NCBI GenBank assembly: GCA_019217005.1
Contig: JAHBNG010000120.1
Span: forward strand, 1 to 46,410
Direction: 5' to 3'
Length of the DNA stretch: 46,410 bases
Origin: Chloroflexi bacterium TSY
GTDB taxonomy: Bacteria; Chloroflexota; Anaerolineae; Caldilineales; Caldilineaceae
How positions within the stretch are numbered: position 1 is the first letter of the stretch; the number at the start of each line of letters is the position of its first letter. The position numbers were made by a program, and so were the translations under genes. This document shows, piece after piece, positions 41,533 to 46,410 of this stretch. The notes beneath the pieces were generated by a model. The model saw nothing but the letters and a program-made list of their open reading frames with translations. It had not been told where the DNA came from and ran no database searches.

Positions 41533-41603
41533 GTGTCCCAAAGTGTGTAAATACAACTGGCTCTCTGACTAAGCAGAATCCATTTACACACTTTGGGGTA
41601 CAC
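41533..41603. repeat. 71-bp imperfect palindrome
   Basis: GTGTCCCAAAGTGTGTAAAT (41533-41552) faces ATTTACACACTTTGGGGTAC plus AC (41582-41603); they pair apart from a 2-nt bulge. A related CCCAAACTGTGTAAAT lies near 35741-35757, upstream of the CHAT gene. It could act as a terminator for the epimerase-like gene that ends at 41655. Confidence 0.55.
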
Positions 41604-41654
41604 ACTCGAAAAATCAGACAGCAAAAAGTGGGCAATACCGTACACCTGCGTGAC

Positions 41655-42539
41655 TCAATCATCGTGGACTGTATCGGCTAATGTCTGCCCCAATGTATAA
41701 GTCGGTTCGAACTCCAGGATCTGCTTGAGTTTGCTGTTGTCAAAGAACCATCGTTGGATCAGCGTCTTCTGGCTTTCCCTCTGTTCGTCGTCCATCTCAC
41801 TCAGTGCGGTATGGATAATTTGGCTGCTACTGCCTGTCAGCCGGATCAGATCTTCGTAGAGATCGTGCCAGACAAAATGGTCGCTGAGCACGTTGAGGGG
41901 ACCACCAGGAGGCGTTTCCAATGTTTCAGCAACCACCCGCGCCAGATCGCGAACATCGATCCATGCGTCGCGGAACTGAGACCATTCCACTTCGTCGGCT
42001 CCAGGTAGTTGAATCGGTTCACCACTGGTCACCTGATTGACAAAGCGCCTCCCTTTGGGATGGGGTCCGATAATATGGGGTGCTCTCAGCATGGCGAAAT
42101 CTGTACGTCCCTCCGCTTGGGCCTTTGCATACAGCATCCGTTCGCAAATGACCTTGCCTCGACCATAGTCACCATACGTTTCGCTCAATGGATGTTCCTC
42201 GGTGACTGGATTGTTCTCCGTCAGGCCATAAACATCCAGGCTACTGACAAAGATGAACGGGCCGTCCCGCCAGTTGTTGAGCAGCACACCCATCGCAGCC
42301 ACATCGACGGCTACATCAGTAAAGGTGCAGGCTACGTGGGCCACGCCAGTCACGTCTTCCATCGCCCGATGCAAGCTGGCAAAATCGGCCAAATCACCAA
42401 TGGCAATCTCTGCGCCAAGTTGCGCTGCTTTTTCGACCGACGCTTCCCGCACGAGTGCACGCACGGGAACATTGCGCCGTCCCAATTCCTGCACAACAAA
42501 TTGGCCCGTCATGCCGGTTGCGCCTGTGACTAGAATCAT
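41655..42539 (-). CDS. NAD(P)-dependent epimerase/NmrA-like short-chain dehydrogenase
   Basis: The product has 294 residues. The Rossmann start MILVTGATGMTGQFVVQELG has the GxxGxxG dinucleotide motif (6-12), and Asp49 in AIGDLADFASLHRAM is the adenine contact. SSLDVYG at about 99-105 and YGDYGRGK at about 124-131 provide the Ser, Tyr and Lys of an extended SDR active site. The later part (AWIDVRDLARVVAETLE, GPLNVLSDHFVWHDLYEDLI) is typical of nucleotide-sugar epimerases and related reductases. The substrate is not predictable. The start lies 75 bp from the divergent mntA gene, with a TATAAT-like box in between. The gene is complete. Confidence 0.9.
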   Translation of the reverse strand: MILVTGATGMTGQFVVQELGRRNVPVRALVREASVEKAAQLGAEIAIGDLADFASLHRAMEDVTGVAHVACTFTDVAVDVAAMGVLLNNWRDGPFIFVSSLDVYGLTENNPVTEEHPLSETYGDYGRGKVICERMLYAKAQAEGRTDFAMLRAPHIIGPHPKGRRFVNQVTSGEPIQLPGADEVEWSQFRDAWIDVRDLARVVAETLETPPGGPLNVLSDHFVWHDLYEDLIRLTGSSSQIIHTALSEMDDEQRESQKTLIQRWFFDNSKLKQILEFEPTYTLGQTLADTVHDD

Positions 42540-42614
42540 AGATATTCTCCTCCTTATGATATAATCATAATGTTGTACTCATTCAAGTCCTGCCTATCGA
42601 CCAGAGAGTTTGAT

Positions 42615-42947
42615 ATGGAACGCGCACAACTTGTTGGGAACGATCGTTTACTCATTCCTCACGAACATATTGCGGATTATTGCGCCCGTTGGAAGATCAA
42701 TGAATTTGCCCTCTTTGGCTCGGTCTTACGCGATAACTTTAGTCCAGAGAGCGACATTGATGTTCTGGTCACATTTGACCCATCGGCCCGCTGGACGCTT
42801 TTTGACCACGTCGAGATGCAGGGTGAACTCAAGTCTCTCTTTGGCCACGATGTCGATTTAGTCACCAAACGAGCGATTGAACGCAGTCGCAATCCGATTC
42901 GGCGTAAGGCTATCTTGGATTCAGCACAAGTTATCTATGCAGCATGA
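42615..42947 (+). CDS. mntA: MntA-type nucleotidyltransferase antitoxin
   Basis: A 110-residue minimal nucleotidyltransferase. The start at 42615 has GAGAG upstream; the frame is open back to 42570 but without a ribosome binding site. The motif FALFGSVLRDNFSPESDIDV contains the GS and the D-x-D metal ligands (about 43-44 and 56-58), and a third Asp is in GHDVDLVTK. MntA antitoxins neutralise the HEPN ribonuclease HepT by transferring AMP to a tyrosine near its active site. It overlaps hepT by 11 nt, as is usual for this module. All active-site residues appear intact. Confidence 0.9.
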   Translation: MERAQLVGNDRLLIPHEHIADYCARWKINEFALFGSVLRDNFSPESDIDVLVTFDPSARWTLFDHVEMQGELKSLFGHDVDLVTKRAIERSRNPIRRKAILDSAQVIYAA

Positions 42948-43275
42948 CAGCCTGAGTTACCTGACCGATATTCTTGAGGCGGCCAAACTAGTGACAAGCT
43001 TCGTTCAGGGTGTAGATGAGGAAGCTTTTTACCAAGACGTGATGCGCTAGTCCGCCGTGGTCCGCCAAATTGAGATTATGGGCGAGGCGACCAAACGCTT
43101 GTCCGACGAGTTTCGGAACAGACATCCAGATATACCTTGGCGACAGATGGCGGGTATGCGCGATATCCTCATTCATGCTTATGATCATGTGGATATTGAG
43201 GAAGTCTGGCGTACAGCAACGGACTCGATACCGCCACTGATCAGACAGATTGAACAGCTGATTGCTTCACAGTGA
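42937..43275 (+). pseudogene. hepT: HepT (HEPN) toxin with an in-frame amber codon
   Basis: The frame starts MQHDSLSYLTDILEAAKLVT and runs 112 codons to RQIEQLIASQ. Codon 38 is TAG (43048-43050) within VMR-stop-SAVVRQIEIMGEAT, where relatives have Gln. The HEPN ribonuclease motif R-x4-6-H with the target Tyr is intact downstream (MRDILIHAYDHVD). Without suppression only a 37-residue fragment is made. A GTG at 43057 could start a shorter protein with the catalytic motif, but it lacks the first helices. HepT normally degrades RNA and is AMPylated by MntA. Here the antitoxin is intact and the toxin disabled. Confidence 0.88.
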
Positions 43276-43310
43276 ACGCACCCCCCAATCTTTTGTCATG
43301 TTACCCCGCC

Positions 43311-43403
43311 CACGGATTCTCACCCGTCTACAACGCCGCCAGCCACTCGGCTTGCGCGACGTCGTAGGTGTTGAACTGTATGTATTCGCGCAACCAGCCT
43401 ACA
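43311..43403 (-). pseudogene. 3'-end remnant of a WD40-repeat gene, copy 1
   Basis: Translation gives VGWLREYIQFNTYDVAQAEW, LAAL, a TAG, then TGENPWAG and stop. It corresponds to the end of the gene at 45903-46410 (VGWLHKNGQFNPFGVEWADW, LTTLQAGENPWAEE). Only the last 30 residues exist here, and one codon has become a stop. Confidence 0.65.
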
Positions 43404-43446
43404 ACCCAAGTTGGTCATATGAATTAAGACTGGTGGCCCCTTACCC

Positions 43447-43512
43447 GCAATCCGGGAATGGGCCACGAGATCTCTCACCATCCCACCAGATCCTGACCCA
43501 TTCCCGGATTGC
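43447..43512. repeat. REP-like palindrome, GCAATCCGGGAATGGG family, copy 1
   Basis: GCAATCCGGGAATGGG (43447-43462) is inverted at 43497-43512 with a 34-nt loop. The same palindrome occurs at 45827-45892. In both places it follows a GENPWAEE-type gene end within about 15 bp. Confidence 0.8.
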
Positions 43513-43522
43513 TCGACTATCC

Positions 43523-43590
43523 CTACTCCTCTGCCCACGGATTCTCGCCCGCCTGCAACGCCTGCCGCCAGCCACGTGGCCCGCTCGACG
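43523..43590 (-). pseudogene. 3'-end remnant of a WD40-repeat gene, copy 2
   Basis: It reads ERATWLAA, then after a small indel LQAGENPWAEE and stop, identical in its last eleven residues to the gene end at 45903. Together with the adjoining palindrome it is a duplicate of the 45.8-46.0 kb segment. Confidence 0.6.
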
Positions 43591-43597
43591 CAAATCG

Positions 43598-43640
43598 GTC
43601 CTAGGTGCGACGCACTTCCAAAGTGCGTCGCACCTAGGAC
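43598..43640. repeat. REP palindrome downstream of the RAYT gene
   Basis: A perfect 20-bp stem GTCCTAGGTGCGACGCACTT (43598-43617) with loop CCA and its inverse to 43640. It lies 7 bp beyond the original stop of the RAYT gene. The inner 15 bp recur at 45491-45523 in opposite orientation. Confidence 0.88.
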
Positions 43641-43672
43641 TAACGCCTAAAGATTATCTAGATACTTTTTGA

Positions 43673-45151
43673 CTTTACTTTCTGGTAAAAGAAAAGAGAT
43701 GAGGTGAGAAATGTGACAAAAAGCGGTTAGCAGTTCATCCTAAAGGTAGAGAACCCAAAAAGGAGGAAGGAATGCTAACCGCGCCAGAAATAACTATAGC
43801 AGTACTGATGAATGTATTGCAAGTAACGCCGATGGGAACAAACGTAAATGTAATGCGTCTGATGTGGGCAATGCTGAATGGGTCGTTTCTGAAAAGTCGA
43901 GGAGCAATCCATAGCGCATTGAAAGCGGGTTTGAAGATGAGGAGCTCCGGCGAAGCTTTCGATATGGATCATGGGATATCACAAGTCTGCTGGGGTCGTG
44001 GCAAGAAGAAGTGGAGTGGAAAGGGAATGGGAGGCAAAAAAGTTAGAAGGGTACCGAGTGAAAAGCATAGATATCACAGGGTTCTGGCGACCGAAGCTGC
44101 AAGGAAAGTGAACCGACTCTATAACTCAACGGCTCGTCGGCATTGCCCGCTCATCTTTGGAGTGATGATAAGCTCGGGGAGATAGGCGGGAAGCGAGTGC
44201 CACTGCTCAAGGCAATCGAGATGCACGGTTGGAACAAAGGAAAGTGAGTTTCGGAAAAGCTGCTGACAGAGACGAAGAAATCACTGGAGTCAGACGAAGT
44301 GGCGGTGGTCGATGCCGGGTTTACAATCAGAGAAATGCTAGAAAGCGGCATCGACCGATTTGTCCTGCGGGAAGCCATTAACTGCACAGTGCGCCGCAAT
44401 GAGTTCCCCAAACGCAAAGAAAAGGCAGACCACCTGAATATGGTGATATTGTGCGTCCGCTCTCGCAGCTATAAGGGAAAGCGACTCGAGGCTACAACTC
44501 CGGACTCGTCTGGTCGCTTTCTCTATAGTGGTCGCCTGATTTGCTATCAAGCATGGCACAATCTCGTCCCCAGAACAACCAAGGTGGATACAGCCAACCG
44601 TACCTACTCGATTTACGTCATTCAGGATCCGGCCTACAACACACCTTTGGTTTTGGCGACCGTTATGACTTTGCAGCCTGAAACCATTTATCTTGTCTAC
44701 CTGGAACGCTGGCCTGTTGAACCTCCCCCCTTGGCTTCCAAGCAGATGATTGGCTTACATCGTCAATTTGTTCATGCCGATGAGGCTTGTTTCCGCTTAC
44801 CTGAACTGGGGCTGCTTGCTGGCAATCTTCTTTCCCATTTAGCCGCTTCTCTTCCTCCCATACCGACTGGCTACTGGGATCGAGAGCCTCAATCCACTCC
44901 CGGCAGGCTGCGCCGTGTTCTCTCGAGTGCTCTTTTTCCAACTCCTGACCAACTCGACCCTGACTTTCGGAAAAAGGCCTCGGTTTCACACCATTTCCCT
45001 AAAGGCGTTCTCGCTCATCGCCGCCTCAATGCCGCTGCTTAAACTAGCCGAGCACTATTTTTACATTTTATCCCGTTTTTTCAGGGTGGATTCTTTTTTC
45101 CGCCCCTTTCGGTTTGCCCTTTGTCACTCAAGCCTTTACCAGAAAGTAAAG
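43673..45151 (+). mobile_element. IS4-like insertion sequence, copy 2, 1479 bp
   Basis: The same 17-bp ends as copy 1 (43673-43689 and 45135-45151). The flanks TTTGA and GTTGA match in four of five positions, consistent with a decayed 5-bp duplication. It lies in the 3' part of the RAYT gene. Confidence 0.9.
43772..45042 (+). pseudogene. IS4-like DDE transposase, copy 2, many small deletions
   Basis: Same start as copy 1 (MLTAPEITIAVLMNVLQVTP), but the frame is lost at the third helix. The last 247 codons (44299-45042) are continuous and include AVVDAGFTIREMLESGIDRF, the block missing from copy 1 (VRSRSYKGKRLEATTPDSSG) and the YREK motif YLERWPVEPPPLASK. Compared with copy 1 it has lost 1-9 bp at about nine places, each inside a homopolymer or between short direct repeats (for example AGCT-GGTGG-AGCT reduced to AGCT). 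Confidence 0.85.
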
Positions 45152-45490
45152 GTTGAGGGCTGCTGGTAATTCCACCTCTCCGGTCAAATATGAACTGACG
45201 TAGGCTCGGTAGTCATTCACACGACCAAAGTGTACTTGAATAAATGTTCGATCAACCAACGTGCCTGGTCGCTCTTCAATCCATTCCAGATAATTGGAAT
45301 AGGGCCATAGCTCTGGTTTCATTGCTATGCCGCTAACCACGGGATTGGCGTGAATCTATCGGTAAAGATGAAATTGTCATCATTCCGAAAAATGGATACC
45401 CGCTCAGCACCACGGTTGTAGATGTGATAATAGTTTCCTTTTACAAACTTGACTTTTCTGGCTGCCATGTTATCTCCGTTGTATGCAATC

Positions 45491-45523
45491 AGGTGCGACG
45501 CACTTTGGAAGTGCGTCGCACCT
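45491..45523. repeat. REP palindrome upstream of the RAYT gene
   Basis: AGGTGCGACGCACTT (45491-45505), loop TGG, and the inverse (45509-45523). It is 22 bp before the RAYT start and oriented opposite to the copy at 43598-43640. The rest of 45524-45639 shows no recognisable feature. Confidence 0.85.
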
Positions 45524-45639
45524 ATCGACCTCATCTCCGAGGATAGCGATCTTCACGATGATGCCAACAGTATCGCATTGCTTGCACGATATGGCATAGA
45601 CCTCATCGACGTTGCCAATGCCGTCACTAAATTAGTCTT

Positions 45640-45771
45640 TCATTCTTTTCTCATCAGCTGGATCACTCGTAGATAGTCCTGAGCATCCCCAAATATCGAC
45701 TGGCGCCCTGCGCCTCGATTGCCGATGTGGTAGTACTCTCTCTGGACGAATTGAATTTTACGTCTTGGCAT
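45640..45771 (-). pseudogene. N-terminal fragment of a second RAYT
   Basis: It begins MPRRKIQFVQREYYHIGNRG and continues AGRQSIFGDAQDYLRVIQLM RKE then stop, matching the first strand and helix of RAYT proteins. Everything after residue 43 is missing. A different REP palindrome (45827-45892) lies just upstream, so this is a separate REP/RAYT pair from the one at 43.6-45.5 kb. Confidence 0.75.
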
Positions 45772-45826
45772 GATGCTCCCATTCAAGTAGTCGCATGAAT
45801 GAGTCAAGAGTGGTGGCCCCGTACAC

Positions 45827-45892
45827 GCAATCCGGGAATGGGCCATAAATTCTCTCGTCATCCTACCAGATCCTGGCCCATTCCCGGATTGC
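45827..45892. repeat. REP-like palindrome, GCAATCCGGGAATGGG family, copy 2
   Basis: GCAATCCGGGAATGGGCCA (45827-45845) is inverted at 45874-45892 around a 28-nt loop. It lies between the WD40 gene end and the RAYT fragment and may also serve as the terminator of the WD40 gene. Confidence 0.82.
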
Positions 45893-45902
45893 TCGACCAT
45901 CT

Positions 45903-46410
45903 CTACTCCTCCGCCCACGGATTCTCGCCCGCCTGCAGCGTGGTCAGCCAATCGGCCCACTCGACGCCGAAGGGGTTGAATTGGCCATTTTTGTGCAGCC
46001 AACCGACCAGTTGGCCCAACCGTTCTGCAGCAGCGGTTAGGTTACCATTATCAGCATATTCTTTGACTTCGTTAGTAACGAAGGGAAGGACATCGAGTGG
46101 AATCTCTGCCTCTTCACAAATAGGACGGTATGCTCCTCCCATTCTACTGCGCCACTCAGTTAAGTCCATATTGGCTATTACACGATCACACGCCTTCGAC
46201 TGAAGATCTGGTAGCGAAACAGTCCAGATACGGACTGCACCGTCTATGCTACCGGTAAGGACGCGGTTTTTATTCTGGTTCCACATCGCTAGAACGACAT
46301 ACTCGTTGTGTTGAAGGCGAAAGAGTTCCTTTCCACTCTCTCCATCCCAAATGCACACCGTGTTATCCTCATTGATGGTAAGGATGCGGCTCTCATCCCA
46401 GCTCCACGTC
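45903..46410 (-). CDS. WD40-repeat protein, 3' end only (gene continues beyond the window)
   Basis: The visible 168 residues begin inside a beta-propeller (WSWDESRILTINEDNTVCIW, then a second blade LAMWNQNKNRVLTGSIDGAV with RIWTVS). They finish with a helical tail (SKACDRVIANMDLTEWRSRM, KEYADNGNLTAAAERLGQLV) ending GENPWAEE. The blades carry the W/IW and G-D patterns of WD40. In Chloroflexota such propellers are usually the sensor part of large NACHT/STAND or caspase-like proteins, but the front domains are outside the window. The helical tail is duplicated as remnants at 43311-43403 and 43523-43590. Confidence 0.85.
   Translation of the reverse strand, partial: TWSWDESRILTINEDNTVCIWDGESGKELFRLQHNEYVVLAMWNQNKNRVLTGSIDGAVRIWTVSLPDLQSKACDRVIANMDLTEWRSRMGGAYRPICEEAEIPLDVLPFVTNEVKEYADNGNLTAAAERLGQLVGWLHKNGQFNPFGVEWADWLTTLQAGENPWAEE

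Larger units (their letters stand above)
43647..45468 (-). pseudogene. REP-associated tyrosine transposase (RAYT), internally deleted and split by IS4-like copy 2
   Basis: The start MAARKVKFVKGNYYHIYNRG, then AERVSIFRNDDNFIF, is the first strand and helix of Y1 transposases of the TnpA-REP type, with GGAGA before the ATG (45468). About 70-90 central residues, including the HUH strand and catalytic Tyr, are missing. A frame change near 45350 leads to IHANPVVSGIAMKPELWPYS, NYLEWIEERPGTLVDRTFIQ and YLTGEVELPAAL, the normal C-terminal part. The IS4-like element enters there, and beyond it the last codons KKYLDNL and TAG are found at 43672-43647. REP palindromes flank the gene on both sides, as expected for RAYTs, which process such hairpins. 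It is non-functional as read. Confidence 0.85.

Noticed and set aside
45524..45676. Plus-strand open frame (DLHDDANSIALLARYGIDLIDV)
   Set aside because: It begins inside a REP palindrome, has no ribosome binding site, and overlaps the RAYT fragment antisense; no family was recognised.

Overview
The window looks like a piece of a free-living Chloroflexota genome (Anaerolineae/Caldilinea/Ardenticatenia-like). This placement is an inference from gene content; there is no rRNA or other marker gene. The pointers are a BTAD/NB-ARC (SARP-type) regulator, a CHAT protein with a proline/threonine-rich linker, WD40 repeats, a secreted-protein fragment ending in YLPLIQR, a two-subunit 2-oxoacid:ferredoxin oxidoreductase, and GAAC-N4-GTTC SOS boxes. 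No tRNA, rRNA or CRISPR array was seen. The most striking general property is decay: frameshifts, nonsense codons, internal deletions and insertions of small palindromic elements affect a large share of the genes. Some single-base frameshifts could be sequencing errors, but insertions with clean target duplications are real events.

Layout, left to right. 0-1.4 kb: frameshifted IS110-family transposase with a structured leader that could be its bridge RNA. 1.7-3.8 kb: two permeases of an oligopeptide-type ABC transporter. 4-4.9 kb: one small gene and hairpin-rich non-coding DNA. 4.9-6 kb: C39-like peptidase plus overlapping partner. 6-9.3 kb: NfeD-type protease, slipin/SPFH protein and a CHAT fragment cut by a 196-bp MITE. 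9.9-13.5 kb: a mosaic of a solute-binding-protein fragment, a Lon N-domain fragment and an ECF sigma factor, split by an IS4-like element. 13.8-17.6 kb: MerR-type regulator cut by an ISAzo13-type element, followed by a beta-lactamase-fold/TPR hydrolase. 17.9-24 kb: degenerate peptidase-like membrane protein, a class I terpene synthase with a collapsed P450, and a truncated SARP regulator; a seven-fold 11-bp array of heptamers precedes the terpene synthase. 24-28.3 kb: membrane protein, ECF sigma with zinc-ribbon extension, HEAT-repeat protein. 28.5-32.5 kb: the korA/korB oxidoreductase operon, with CBS domains both free and fused. 33-35.7 kb: CHAT-TPR-like-TM protein with an in-frame TGA. 36-38.4 kb: secreted-protein fragment, a small membrane protein under two LexA boxes, GFA-type and GNAT genes enclosed by two identical inverted 215-bp MITEs. 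38.7-41 kb: leuA, preceded by an attenuator and cut by a 155-bp MITE. 41-43.3 kb: palindromic repeats, an NAD(P)-dependent epimerase-like gene, and an mntA/hepT toxin-antitoxin pair whose toxin carries an amber codon. 43.3-46.4 kb: two REP/RAYT systems, a second IS4-like copy inside one RAYT, and the 3' end of a WD40 gene.

Functional links. The kor operon couples TPP/Fe-S oxidation of 2-oxoacids to ferredoxin and appears tied to nucleotide sensing through CBS pairs. Terpene synthase, P450 and SARP regulator look like a decayed terpenoid locus with its own activator sites. MerR-nucleotidyltransferase and the serine hydrolase form a second regulated pair under a 19-bp-spacer MerR promoter.

The best candidates for something undescribed are the SOS-controlled membrane protein (36615-36920), the SARP-like operator array (19196-19292), the leuA leader (40812-40927), the candidate IS110 bridge RNA (1303-1386), and the MITE families with defined ends and target duplications.
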